Shown here in pieces: positions 1 to 7,750 of a stretch of DNA of 11,320 nucleotides. How positions within the stretch are numbered: position 1 is the stretch's first letter; each line of letters starts with the position of its first letter. Both the position numbers and the translations under genes were made by a program. The stretch covers positions 1 to 11,320 of the forward strand of contig DAOVTF010000029.1 in assembly GCA_030633225.1 (NCBI GenBank). The letters run 5' to 3'. The stretch is from Flavobacteriaceae bacterium. Its GTDB lineage: Bacteria > Bacteroidota > Bacteroidia > Flavobacteriales > Flavobacteriaceae. The notes beneath the pieces are model-generated. The model ran no database searches, was not told where the DNA came from, and was given only the letters and a program-made list of their open reading frames with translations.

Positions 1-172
1 AAAATAAATACTTCATTAAATCAATATTAAAAAAAGTTTGTCAAGTTTACGTAAAATATCTTAAAAAGATAGGTGTTTTAACAATAAACTTTAGGGATAT
101 TACTTAATCAAATACAGTCTTTTATTTTGATAAATTCAAAATTATTTAGTGTAAACTTTATTAATCTATTGT
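1..172. other. Intergenic region upstream of HMG-CoA reductase
   Basis: I see no gene here: all frames are interrupted by frequent stops on both strands. The only structures are a small A/T hairpin (TATCTT at 57-62, AAGATA at 66-71, loop AAA) and a minus-strand match to the -7 box (CAAAATTA at 137-144, which reads TAATTTTG on the other strand). The latter could serve a leftward gene outside the window. Both are within what A/T-rich sequence gives by chance. Confidence 0.4.
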
Positions 173-180
173 TATCTTTG
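173..180 (+). promoter_or_regulatory. Putative -7 promoter box for HMG-CoA reductase
   Basis: TATCTTTG matches the Bacteroidota sigma-A -7 consensus TANNTTTG and ends 20 bases before the ATG, implying a very short leader. No convincing -33 TTG/TTTG element lies at the expected 17-23 base spacing; TTTAG at 145-149 is the nearest candidate. Confidence 0.55.
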
Positions 181-200
181 ACTTTGAAAAAATATTTTTT

Positions 201-1475
201 ATGCCTAAAATAGTATCTGGATTTTCAAAATTAACCAAAGATGAAAAGATCAATTGGTTAGCAAAAAACTATTTCACAGATATAGATAGTGGAATTTCAA
301 CATTAAAGCAATATGGCAATCAAAATACTAAGTTGCAACAATTGCATGATGAATTTATTGAAAACACCATTTCTAATTTTTACATTCCTTATGCCGTCGC
401 ACCAAATTTTATAATTAACAATAAACCATATACAATTCCAATGGCAATTGAAGAAAGTTCGGTAGTTGCGGCGGCTTCTTTAGTAGCAAAATTTTGGAGC
501 ACTCGTGGAGGGTTTAAAACAAAAGTATTGTCAACCAAAAAAGTTGGGCAGGTACACTTTATGTACAAAGGTGACTTTAAAAATTTAGAAAAGTATTTTA
601 ATAAAGAGAAAGAAAATTTAATAAAAGCTACAGATTCTATTACAACAAATATGCGTAAACGAGGAGGCGGATTATTAGATATTGAACTACTCGATAAAAC
701 AACCAAATTAGACAATTACTACCAATTACATGTCACTTTTGAAACCGCTGATAGTATGGGTGCAAATTTTATTAATTCTTGTTTAGAAGCTATTGCCGAA
801 GAATTTAAAAGTGATGAAATAGAAATTGTGATGAGCATTCTGTCAAATTATGTTCCTGAATGTTTAGTTCGTGCAGAAGTGAGTTGTGAGGTTAAATATT
901 TTTTTGATGAAAACCCTGAATTTTATGCACAAAAATTTATTCAAGCGATTGAGATTGCAAATGTTGAACCTTATAGAGCTGTTACACATAATAAAGGAAT
1001 AATGAATGGAATTGATGCAGTTGTATTAGCCACAGGAAATGATTTTAGAGCTGTTGCTGCTGGAGCACATGCTTATGCGGCAAAAAGTGGGTCCTATAAA
1101 AGTTTGACCAATGCAAAAATAGAAAATGGTATTTTTAGTTTTTGGATTGAAATACCATTATCTGTTGGTACAGTGGGCGGGTTAACAAAATTACATCCTT
1201 TGGCAAAATTATCTCTTGAAATTTTACAATATCCATCTGCTAAAGAACTGATGGAAATCATTGCTGTTGCCGGTTTGGCTCAAAACTTTGCTGCTTTAAA
1301 AGCTTTAACTACTTCAGGAATACAAAAAGGACATATGAAAATGCATTTGATGAATGTTTTAAATCAACTGGAAGCTAACCTCCATGAAAAAGAGATTATA
1401 ATTAAAAATCTTGAAGGTAAAATAGTTACACATAATGCTGTGGCAGAAGAGTTACATAAACTAAGAACCAGCTAA
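201..1475 (+). CDS. Hydroxymethylglutaryl-CoA reductase, class II
   Basis: Interconverts HMG-CoA and mevalonate using NAD(P)H in the cytoplasm. At 424 residues it matches the soluble bacterial class II enzymes, with no membrane domain. Visible catalytic motifs are the acidic residue in AIEESSVVAAAS (E84/E85), the lysine in HNKGI (K265), the aspartate in GND (D281) and the late histidine in KGHMKMH (H378). These correspond to the Glu, Lys, Asp and His of the Pseudomonas mevalonii enzyme. A DSMGAN nucleotide-binding motif lies at 184-189. Automated pipelines often label this class 'degradative', but Flavobacteriia commonly make isoprenoids by the mevalonate pathway, so I infer a biosynthetic role. 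The ATG at 201 follows an A/T-rich leader with a good -7 box, and the N-terminus (VSGFSKLT) fits the family. It appears monocistronic. Family assignment is firm; physiological direction is inferred. Confidence 0.95.
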   Translation: MPKIVSGFSKLTKDEKINWLAKNYFTDIDSGISTLKQYGNQNTKLQQLHDEFIENTISNFYIPYAVAPNFIINNKPYTIPMAIEESSVVAAASLVAKFWSTRGGFKTKVLSTKKVGQVHFMYKGDFKNLEKYFNKEKENLIKATDSITTNMRKRGGGLLDIELLDKTTKLDNYYQLHVTFETADSMGANFINSCLEAIAEEFKSDEIEIVMSILSNYVPECLVRAEVSCEVKYFFDENPEFYAQKFIQAIEIANVEPYRAVTHNKGIMNGIDAVVLATGNDFRAVAAGAHAYAAKSGSYKSLTNAKIENGIFSFWIEIPLSVGTVGGLTKLHPLAKLSLEILQYPSAKELMEIIAVAGLAQNFAALKALTTSGIQKGHMKMHLMNVLNQLEANLHEKEIIIKNLEGKIVTHNAVAEELHKLRTS

Positions 1476-1549
1476 TAAATATAACACAAACCTATCATCA
1501 TATAAAAAGATTCTATTAGGTAAAATTAAAAATTACTATCTATAATACG

Positions 1550-1557
1550 TATATTTG
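1550..1557 (+). promoter_or_regulatory. Putative -7 promoter box for superoxide dismutase
   Basis: TATATTTG matches TANNTTTG and ends 35 bases before the ATG at 1593. No -33 TTG is recognisable at the right distance. No intrinsic terminator is visible in the 117-base gap after the HMG-CoA reductase stop, so readthrough from that gene remains possible. Confidence 0.5.
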
Positions 1558-1592
1558 ATTAAAATTATAATAACTACTTAAAATCATATATT

Positions 1593-2201
1593 ATGTCATT
1601 TCAATTACCAAAATTACCATATGCATATGATGCTTTAGAGCCTCATATTGATGCAAGAACAATGGAAATTCACCATTCAAAACACCATAATGGTTATACT
1701 ACAAATTTAAATAATGCAATTGCTGATACTGATCTTGATGGAAAAACTATTGGAGATATCTTAGAAAATTTAGATATGAATAATGGAGCTGTTAGAAATA
1801 ACGGTGGAGGGTATTACAATCACGATCTTTTTTGGAAAGTGATGTCACCTAACGGTGGAGGTGAGCCTAGTGGAGCGCTTGCTGATGCTATTAATAGTGC
1901 TTTTGGTTCTTTTGAATCATTTAAAGAAACATTTGCTAAGGCTGCTGCAACTCGCTTTGGATCAGGTTGGGCTTGGTTATGCGTTCAAAACGGAGGAAAA
2001 GTTGAAGTTTGTTCTTCTGCAAATCAAGATAATCCTTTAATGCCTGGTATTGGATGTGGTGGTATCCCTATTTTAGGATTAGATGTTTGGGAACATGCTT
2101 ATTATTTAAATTATCAAAATCGTCGCCCAGATTATATAAATGCCTTTTTTAATGTTATTAATTGGGAAGAGGTTTCTAAAAGATTTGAAGAAAATAAATA
2201 A
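1593..2201 (+). CDS. Superoxide dismutase, Fe/Mn family (Mn-type signature)
   Basis: Converts superoxide to hydrogen peroxide and oxygen. The 202-residue length is normal for the family. All four metal ligands are present: H27 (MEIHHSKHH), H77 (YYNHDLFW), D164 and H168 (DVWEHAYY). The triple glycine at 71-73 and the glutamine in ANQDNP (Q145) resemble Mn-type rather than Fe-type enzymes. Metal choice cannot be settled from sequence alone, and cambialistic use is possible. There is no signal peptide, so it should be cytoplasmic. The gene starts with ATG after an A/T-rich leader and is closed by a strong intrinsic terminator at 2225-2254, so it is probably a single-gene unit. I leave the symbol blank because sodA versus sodB depends on the metal. 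Confidence 0.96.
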   Translation: MSFQLPKLPYAYDALEPHIDARTMEIHHSKHHNGYTTNLNNAIADTDLDGKTIGDILENLDMNNGAVRNNGGGYYNHDLFWKVMSPNGGGEPSGALADAINSAFGSFESFKETFAKAAATRFGSGWAWLCVQNGGKVEVCSSANQDNPLMPGIGCGGIPILGLDVWEHAYYLNYQNRRPDYINAFFNVINWEEVSKRFEENK

Positions 2202-2224
2202 TTGAATTTCAGTTAAATAAAGCT

Positions 2225-2254
2225 AAACCACGGAGCTTTCCGTGGTTTTCTTGT
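2225..2254 (+). terminator. Intrinsic terminator after superoxide dismutase
   Basis: A perfect 10-bp stem, AAACCACGGA at 2225-2234 and TCCGTGGTTT at 2239-2248, encloses a GCTT loop. It runs into a T-rich tract (ttttcttgttt). It lies 23 bases past the dismutase stop and is the only textbook Rho-independent terminator in the window. Confidence 0.9.
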
Positions 2255-2274
2255 TTAAACAATTTAGGTAAAAA

Positions 2275-3168
2275 ATGAATTCAAGAAATTTTGCTTTTCT
2301 ACTTGCCTTTTTAGCTGCCTTAATTTATGGTATTAGTTTTACGGTTGCTAAGAGCGTAATGCCTCTTTATATTAAACCATACGGATTTATTTTATTAAGG
2401 GTGCTCGGAGCAACAGCTCTATTTTGGATAGCTGGAACATTTGTAAAGAAAGAAAAGATTGCCATCAATGATTTTTCACGAATTTTTTTGGCAGCTATTT
2501 TTGGAACTGCCTTAAATATGTTAACTTTTTTTAAGGGGTTAAGCATGACAAGCCCTATAAGTGCATCCGTAATTATGGTGACTTCTCCAATTATTGTTTT
2601 ATCCTTTTCTACTATTTTTTTAAATGAAAAAGCTACAAAGAAAAAACTTTCAGGTATTTTCATTGGCATGGCAGGAGCCGCATTATTAATTATTTATGGT
2701 AAAACATTCGAGCTTGGTGAAAATGAAATTTTAGGTAATTTCTTAGTTTTAGTAAATGCAACTTCTTATGCTTTATATTTAATTTTAATTAAAAATCTAT
2801 CAAAAAAATATCATCCATTAACTTTTGCAAAATGGTTATATTTATTTGGATTAATATTGGTTATTCCGTTTGGATATAGAGAGCTTAACGATGTAAATTG
2901 GACAAGTCTACCTCTCTCGGCATTCTATGGTATGGGTTTTATAGTAGTTTTTACTACTTTTTTGACTTACTTATTTAATTTGCTTGCTATAAGAAAATTA
3001 AAGCCCACAACTTTAAGTATTTTTATTTATTTACAACCTGTAATTGCTGGTGTTTATGCCTTAATTGTAGGAAGTGATTCTTTAAACTCAATTAAGATAA
3101 TTGCTACTTTACTAATTTTTATAGGTGTATTTTTAGTAACGTATAAATCTAAAGAGAAAGTCAACTAA
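2275..3168 (+). CDS. EamA/DMT-family transporter
   Basis: Inner-membrane protein of the drug/metabolite transporter superfamily. The 297 residues contain about ten hydrophobic helices (roughly 6-26, 34-56, 67-87, 93-113, 126-142, 153-173, 184-201, 212-236, 246-266 and 272-290). They form two tandem EamA repeats (about 8-141 and 154-290). The first repeat ends in the usual basic segment (NEKATKKK) before helix 5, and the second has the typical YLQPVIAGVYA stretch in helix 9. The substrate cannot be predicted; family members export amino acids, metabolites or drugs. The ATG at 2275 sits in an A-rich context (ggtaaaaa) and gives a sensible N-terminal helix. No good -7 box is visible between the preceding terminator and the start, so its promoter is unclear. 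The neighbours give no functional clue. Confidence 0.88.
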   Translation: MNSRNFAFLLAFLAALIYGISFTVAKSVMPLYIKPYGFILLRVLGATALFWIAGTFVKKEKIAINDFSRIFLAAIFGTALNMLTFFKGLSMTSPISASVIMVTSPIIVLSFSTIFLNEKATKKKLSGIFIGMAGAALLIIYGKTFELGENEILGNFLVLVNATSYALYLILIKNLSKKYHPLTFAKWLYLFGLILVIPFGYRELNDVNWTSLPLSAFYGMGFIVVFTTFLTYLFNLLAIRKLKPTTLSIFIYLQPVIAGVYALIVGSDSLNSIKIIATLLIFIGVFLVTYKSKEKVN

Positions 3169-3188
3169 ATTATCGTCTAATTTATTAG

Positions 3189-3196
3189 TAAATTTG
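3189..3196 (+). promoter_or_regulatory. Putative -7 promoter box for the yicC-gmk-nadD operon
   Basis: TAAATTTG matches TANNTTTG and ends 20 bases before the yicC ATG. A direct repeat GTCTAATTT at 3175-3183 and 3196-3204 flanks the box, spaced 21 bases (about two helical turns). No clear -33 TTG is seen. Confidence 0.5.
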
Positions 3197-3216
3197 TCTA
3201 ATTTTAAAAAAAGACG

Positions 3217-4068
3217 ATGATACAATCCATGACTGGTTATGGGAAATCCATTATTCAATTACCCACAAAAAAGATAACCATTGAAATAAAATCTTTAAAC
3301 AGTAAAAATCTAGACCTTAACACTCGTATTCCAGCAATTTACAGAGAAAAAGAAGTTTCTGTTAGAAGAAAATTGGCAAAAGAACTTACTAGAGGTAAAA
3401 TTGATCTTTCATTTTATACAGAAACCACTGCAGAAGAAACATCAACAAATATAAATAAAGCTATTGTTTCAAATTATTTAAAACAGCTGGATGATATTCA
3501 TAAAGAAGCAGATAATCTTTCCATAGCAATGCGATTACCTGATGTTTTAAAAACAGAACGAGAAGAACTGGATAATGATGAATGGTCAATTATTGAAAAA
3601 AGTGTTGATGAAGCTCTTTTGCAACTACAAATTTTTAGAAAAGATGAAGGTAGGGTTTTGAATAATGATTTTGTGTTAAGGATAGAAGCTATTCGAAAAA
3701 ATTTAAACGAAATAATAGAGCTTGATGAAGAAAGATTACAAACGGTTAGGGAAAGATTATTAAAATCAATCAATGAACTAAAGGCAACAGTTGATGAAAA
3801 TCGTTTTGAACAAGAAATGATCTATTATCTTGAAAAATTAGATATTACTGAAGAAAAAGTTAGGCTTAATAATCATTTAGATTATTTTATAACTGAACTA
3901 AGTAGTGATATTTCTAATGGTAAAAAACTTGGATTTATTTCTCAAGAAATGGGTCGAGAAATTAATACCATTGGATCAAAAGCAAATTTTGCGCCTATGC
4001 AAAAACTAGTTGTTCAAATGAAAGATGAATTAGAAAAAATTAAAGAACAATTGCTTAATGTTTTGTAA
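3217..4068 (+). CDS. yicC: YicC-family endoribonuclease-like protein
   Basis: The 283 residues match the YicC family in length and layout. The hallmark N-terminus MIQSMTGYGK opens the YicC_N domain (about 1-155). It is followed by a helical charged region and a C-terminal DUF1732 domain (about 200-283) containing QEMGREINT near 243-251, where the family has its conserved QE-NRE-NT motif. The E. coli homologue has been reported to act as an endoribonuclease in RNA turnover, so cytoplasmic RNA processing is the best guess; activity here is inferred. It is the first gene of a tight operon, with gmk starting two bases after its stop. The start follows a -7 box and the conserved MTGYG motif fixes it. 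Identification is strong and function moderate. Confidence 0.93.
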   Translation: MIQSMTGYGKSIIQLPTKKITIEIKSLNSKNLDLNTRIPAIYREKEVSVRRKLAKELTRGKIDLSFYTETTAEETSTNINKAIVSNYLKQLDDIHKEADNLSIAMRLPDVLKTEREELDNDEWSIIEKSVDEALLQLQIFRKDEGRVLNNDFVLRIEAIRKNLNEIIELDEERLQTVRERLLKSINELKATVDENRFEQEMIYYLEKLDITEEKVRLNNHLDYFITELSSDISNGKKLGFISQEMGREINTIGSKANFAPMQKLVVQMKDELEKIKEQLLNVL

Positions 4069-4070
4069 TA

Positions 4071-4652
4071 ATGAAGAATAAAACAGGTAAACTTTTTGTT
4101 TTTTCGGCACCATCAGGATCGGGTAAAACAACTATTGTTCATCATTTGCTCGCTCAAAAAAAAATGAATTTAGATTTTTCAATTTCGGCAACCTCAAGAG
4201 AAAAAAGAGGTGAAGAAATTGATGGAAAAGATTATCATTTTATTTCTTTAAAAAACTTTAAAAACCATATTACAAATAATGATTTTATAGAATGGGAAGA
4301 GGTTTATAACAATAATTTTTATGGTACTTTAAAATCTGAAATTGAAAGAATTTGGAATCAAGGAAAACATGCTATTTTTGATATTGATGTTGTAGGAGGG
4401 TTGCGGATCAAAGAGAAATTTCCTGAACAAACATTGGCTGTTTTTGTTCAACCTCCCTCTATTCAAGAAATGGAAAAAAGATTACGCAATCGAAAAACTG
4501 ACACAGAAGAAAAAATACAAGAAAGAGTAAAAAAAGCTGAAAGAGAGTTTCAATTGGCCAAATATTTTGATGAAATTTTAATAAATGATAATTTAGAAAT
4601 AGCAAAAAATGATGCAACTGTATTGGTCGCTGATTTTTTAAATAAAGGTTAA
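4071..4652 (+). CDS. gmk: Guanylate kinase
   Basis: Phosphorylates GMP (and dGMP) to the diphosphate with ATP, an essential cytoplasmic step in purine nucleotide supply. The 193-residue protein begins with a P-loop APSGSGKTT (residues 13-21). The GMP-binding signature TSREKRGEEIDGKDYHF spans 41-57, DFIEW and the YGT motif follow near 71-86, FDIDVVGG lies at 103-110, and an arginine-rich lid (RLRNRKTD) at 137-144. All are typical of bacterial Gmk. The start lies two bases after yicC and the stop one base before nadD, so it is translated from the yicC operon mRNA. Nothing is missing or unusual. Confidence 0.97.
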   Translation: MKNKTGKLFVFSAPSGSGKTTIVHHLLAQKKMNLDFSISATSREKRGEEIDGKDYHFISLKNFKNHITNNDFIEWEEVYNNNFYGTLKSEIERIWNQGKHAIFDIDVVGGLRIKEKFPEQTLAVFVQPPSIQEMEKRLRNRKTDTEEKIQERVKKAEREFQLAKYFDEILINDNLEIAKNDATVLVADFLNKG

Positions 4653-4653
4653 A

Positions 4654-5232
4654 ATGAAAATCGGACTTTACTTTGGGACTTTCAATCCTATTCATGTTGG
4701 ACATATGATTATTGCAAATCATATTGCTGAGTTTAGTGATCTAGATGAGGTATGGTTTGTTGTTACTCCGCATAATCCATTTAAGAAGAAAAAAACTTTA
4801 CTATCAGACCATCATCGATATCAAATGGTAATCATGGCAACAGAAGATTATAAAAAATTAAAACCTTCCAATATTGAATTCAATTTACCTCAGCCAAATT
4901 ATACTATAAATACACTTACATATTTGTATGAAAAACATCCGGAACATGAGTTTAGTTTAATCATGGGTGAAGACAATTTAAAATCATTTCATAAGTGGAA
5001 AAATCCAGAAGCTATTTTACAAAATCATCAAATTTATGTTTACCCAAGAGTATCTCAAGGAAAGGTAGAATCTAATTTTGATAAGCATAAAAATATTCAT
5101 TTTATTGATGCTCCTATTGTTGAAATATCTTCTACATTTATTCGAAAATGTATTAAACAGAAAAATGAATTTCGCCCTTTATTACCTTATTCTGTTTGGA
5201 AATATTTAGATGAAATGAATTTTTATAAATAG
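4654..5232 (+). CDS. nadD: Nicotinate-nucleotide adenylyltransferase
   Basis: Transfers AMP from ATP to nicotinate mononucleotide, giving deamido-NAD in NAD biosynthesis. The 192-residue protein has the nucleotidyltransferase Rossmann fold. The ATP-binding GTFNPIHVGH motif is at residues 8-17, a GEDNL segment at 105-109 stands where the family has its conserved G-D motif, and ISSTFIR at 158-164 supplies the second ATP-contacting motif. Its ATG is one base past the gmk stop, so it closes the yicC-gmk-nadD operon. No strong terminator follows: only a T-rich stretch near 5241-5252 is seen. The pairing with gmk groups two nucleotide-cofactor genes with an RNA-turnover gene. Confidence 0.96.
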   Translation: MKIGLYFGTFNPIHVGHMIIANHIAEFSDLDEVWFVVTPHNPFKKKKTLLSDHHRYQMVIMATEDYKKLKPSNIEFNLPQPNYTINTLTYLYEKHPEHEFSLIMGEDNLKSFHKWKNPEAILQNHQIYVYPRVSQGKVESNFDKHKNIHFIDAPIVEISSTFIRKCIKQKNEFRPLLPYSVWKYLDEMNFYK

Positions 5233-5278
5233 TCTTAAGCTTTTTATTTTTTAGAATTTATTACCAAAAATAACATTG

Positions 5279-5286
5279 TATATTTG
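5279..5286 (+). promoter_or_regulatory. Putative -7 promoter box for the M23 peptidase gene
   Basis: TATATTTG matches TANNTTTG and ends 16 bases before the ATG at 5303. It is identical to the box ahead of the dismutase gene. No -33 TTG is visible at the expected spacing. Confidence 0.55.
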
Positions 5287-5302
5287 CTTTGAATAGTAAA
5301 AA

Positions 5303-6163
5303 ATGGATAAGAAAAGCGTAAAAAATAAATTAAAAGAAAAATTAACCTATAAATACCGTTTTGTTGTATTAAATGAAGATACGTTTGAAGAACGTTTTTC
5401 TTTTAAATTAAATAGATTAAATGCCTTTATTTTTGGGGGGTTGTTTTCTGTTTTACTTATCGCATTAACAACATTATTAATCGCCTTTACCCCGCTTAAA
5501 GAGTACATTCAAGGCTATTCATCTACCGAATTAAAAAAAGAAGCCTCAAATTTGCTTTACAAAGTCGATTCAATAAATCAAGCTCTTTCTGTAAACAATT
5601 TATATATTGAAAATATTCAACAAGTATTAAAAGGTGAAATAAAAAGGGTAGATTTTAATAAAGATTCTGTTTTAAAGCAATTAAAAATTGAAAATATTGA
5701 TTTTGCTCCTTCGGCAATCGATTCTGTTTTTAGAAATGCTGTTGAAGAAGAAGATCGATTCAGTGTTTTTGAACAGGCAACCGATAATACAGATATTGTT
5801 TTTTCATCACCTATAAAAGGTGAAATAACTCAAAACTATAATTCTGAGGAAAATCATTTTGCTATTGATATCGCTGTTGATAAAGATACTCCTGTAAAGG
5901 CTGTTGCCGATGGAACAATAATTTTTGAAGGTTTTACTGCTGATACTGGTTATGTTATTATTATTGAACACATTCAGGGATTTATATCAGTTTACAAACA
6001 CAATTCTTCTATTTTTAAATCGCAGGGTGAACTAGTAAAATCTGGTGAAGTAATTGCAAGTGCAGGTTCAACAGGGTCTATGTCTACCGGACCTCATTTA
6101 CATTTTGAACTTTGGGATGATGGATATCCTGTGAACCCATCTAACTATATCAATTTTAAATAA
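5303..6163 (+). CDS. Membrane-anchored M23 family peptidase (LytM-type)
   Basis: A 286-residue zinc endopeptidase expected to cut peptidoglycan cross-bridges in the periplasm. A cytoplasmic basic N-terminus (1-38) carries the YRFVVLNEDTFEE stretch that I recall from Bacteroidota M23 proteins. One transmembrane helix follows (about 41-63), then a helical, possibly coiled-coil linker (about 75-115), then the M23 domain (about 168-282). The metal site is complete: H185 and D189 (HFAID) plus H267, with catalytic H233 (YKHN) and H265 (GPHLHFEL). It is therefore probably active rather than a degenerate LytM regulator. The ATG is preceded by an A-rich stretch and a good -7 box. The GH3-like gene starts ten bases downstream, so the two are likely co-transcribed. 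The specific cleavage site and partner are unknown. Confidence 0.93.
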   Translation: MDKKSVKNKLKEKLTYKYRFVVLNEDTFEERFSFKLNRLNAFIFGGLFSVLLIALTTLLIAFTPLKEYIQGYSSTELKKEASNLLYKVDSINQALSVNNLYIENIQQVLKGEIKRVDFNKDSVLKQLKIENIDFAPSAIDSVFRNAVEEEDRFSVFEQATDNTDIVFSSPIKGEITQNYNSEENHFAIDIAVDKDTPVKAVADGTIIFEGFTADTGYVIIIEHIQGFISVYKHNSSIFKSQGELVKSGEVIASAGSTGSMSTGPHLHFELWDDGYPVNPSNYINFK

Positions 6164-6173
6164 ATATTGTTTC

Positions 6174-7673
6174 GTGATAAAGTCCTTCTTTGCAAAAATT
6201 TATGCCAAAATAATTTCAAATAAAGTTTATCAATGGGCTAATAACCCCATAGAAACACAGGAGGTAGTTTTTAAAAATTTAATTGCTCAAGCCCAAAATA
6301 CAGTTTTTGGAAAAGATCATGAATTTGCTTTAATAAAATCTTATAATGATTTTAAAACTAAAGTCCCTATTAGAGATTATGAGTCTTTAAAACCATATAT
6401 TGAAAGAGTAAAAACTGGTGAAAGTGATGTTTTATGGAAAGGAAAACCCATCTATTTTGCAAAAACTTCTGGCACAACTTCAGGTGCTAAATATATTCCA
6501 CTTACTAAAGAATCAATGCCAAATCATATCGATGCAGCCAAAGAAGCTTTATTATTGTATATAAATGAAACGGGCAATGCAGATTTTGTGAATGGAAAAA
6601 TGATCTTCTTACAAGGTAGCCCAATTATAGATGATTCAGAAGTTATAAAAACGGGTAGACTTTCAGGAATTGTCGCTCATTATGTTCCAAATTACTTACA
6701 AAAAAATCGTATGCCGAGTTGGGATACGAATTGTATTGATGATTGGGAAACAAAAGTTAATGCTATTGTTGATGAAACTATTGTTGGAGATATGCATTTA
6801 ATTAGTGGTATTCCTTCATGGGTTCAAATGTATTTTGAAAAACTAATAGAAAAAACAGGAAAGAAAGTGAGTGAGATCTTTCCAAATTTTAATCTCTTTG
6901 TTTATGGTGGGGTAAACTACGAACCTTATCGTCAAAACATGGAAAACTTAATTGGTAAAAAAGTAGATTCCATAGAATTATTTCCAGCTTCCGAAGGTTT
7001 TTTTGCATATCAAGACAAGCAAAATAAAACTAATAAAAAATTAGGAATGCTCTTGTTGTTGAATAGTGGAATTTTTTATGAATTTATTCCCGCAGATGAG
7101 TTTTTTGATGAGAATCCTACGCGAATTGATATTTCTGATGTAGAATTAGGGGTTAATTATGTGATGATTATATCAACAAATGCAGGGCTTTGGGCTTATA
7201 ATGTTGGAGATACAGTTGAATTTACATCATTAAAACCTTATAGAATTATTGTAACTGGAAGAATTAAACATTTTATCTCAGCCTTTGGTGAACATGTTAT
7301 TGCAAAAGAAGTTGAAGAGGCTTTACAAGAAGTAATTGTTGGAACAAATATAAAAATAAATGAATTTACTGTTGCTCCCCAAGTAAACCCACCAGAAGGA
7401 GAATTGCCATATCATGAATGGTTTATTGAATTTGAAAAAGAGCCTAACAATTTAATTGACTTTGCAAATAAAATTGATAGTTCTATGCAAAAACAGAATT
7501 CATACTATTTCGATCTATTAGAGGGCAATATATTGCAAACATTAAAAATAAGTAAAGTTGTAAATAAAGGTTTTCACAACTATATGAAATCTGTTGGAAA
7601 ATTAGGTGGACAAAATAAAATTCCACGTCTATCCAATGATAGAAAGATTGTAGATGAACTAAAACTTCAATAA
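6174..7673 (+). CDS. GH3-like acyl-adenylating protein
   Basis: A 499-residue member of the GH3 branch of the ANL adenylating superfamily, named after plant auxin-amido synthetases. ANL-type motifs are intact: the phosphate-binding loop TSGTTSGAK at 98-106, PASEGFFAYQ at 271-280, and YNVGD at 342-346 followed by TGRIKHFISAFGEH at 361-374, before the C-terminal lid domain. It should activate a carboxylic acid with ATP and pass it to an amine or other acceptor. The bacterial substrate is not known to me, and an auxin role should not be assumed. The start is GTG at 6174; no in-frame ATG lies between the preceding stop and the conserved N-terminus. The ten-base gap to the M23 gene indicates an operon. 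No signal peptide or membrane helix is seen, so it is likely cytoplasmic. Confidence 0.9.
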   Translation: MIKSFFAKIYAKIISNKVYQWANNPIETQEVVFKNLIAQAQNTVFGKDHEFALIKSYNDFKTKVPIRDYESLKPYIERVKTGESDVLWKGKPIYFAKTSGTTSGAKYIPLTKESMPNHIDAAKEALLLYINETGNADFVNGKMIFLQGSPIIDDSEVIKTGRLSGIVAHYVPNYLQKNRMPSWDTNCIDDWETKVNAIVDETIVGDMHLISGIPSWVQMYFEKLIEKTGKKVSEIFPNFNLFVYGGVNYEPYRQNMENLIGKKVDSIELFPASEGFFAYQDKQNKTNKKLGMLLLLNSGIFYEFIPADEFFDENPTRIDISDVELGVNYVMIISTNAGLWAYNVGDTVEFTSLKPYRIIVTGRIKHFISAFGEHVIAKEVEEALQEVIVGTNIKINEFTVAPQVNPPEGELPYHEWFIEFEKEPNNLIDFANKIDSSMQKQNSYYFDLLEGNILQTLKISKVVNKGFHNYMKSVGKLGGQNKIPRLSNDRKIVDELKLQ

Positions 7674-7750
7674 ATGAATACTCAAATTATATATTGTGAG
7701 AATGGCTTAATAGTAAAATTGTTTAATGATAATTTGTGAAATCTGAATCA

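Noticed and set aside
1..200. Riboswitch or structured RNA ahead of HMG-CoA reductase
   Set aside because: Only a 6-bp A/T hairpin at 57-71 is visible, and the likely promoter at 173-180 leaves too short a leader for a riboswitch.
389..715. Minus-strand open frame opposite the HMG-CoA reductase gene
   Set aside because: It lies wholly within a well-conserved gene, is Ser/Phe/Leu-rich as expected of an antisense reading of A/T-rich coding DNA, and has no recognisable domain.
4459..4722. Minus-strand open frame across the gmk/nadD junction
   Set aside because: It overlaps two firmly identified genes on the other strand and its product is a low-complexity Phe/Leu/His-rich sequence.
7736..7750. 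GTG at 7736 as the start of the MOSC gene
   Set aside because: It adds five residues not expected in the family; ATG 7751 gives the usual MKVIS beginning.
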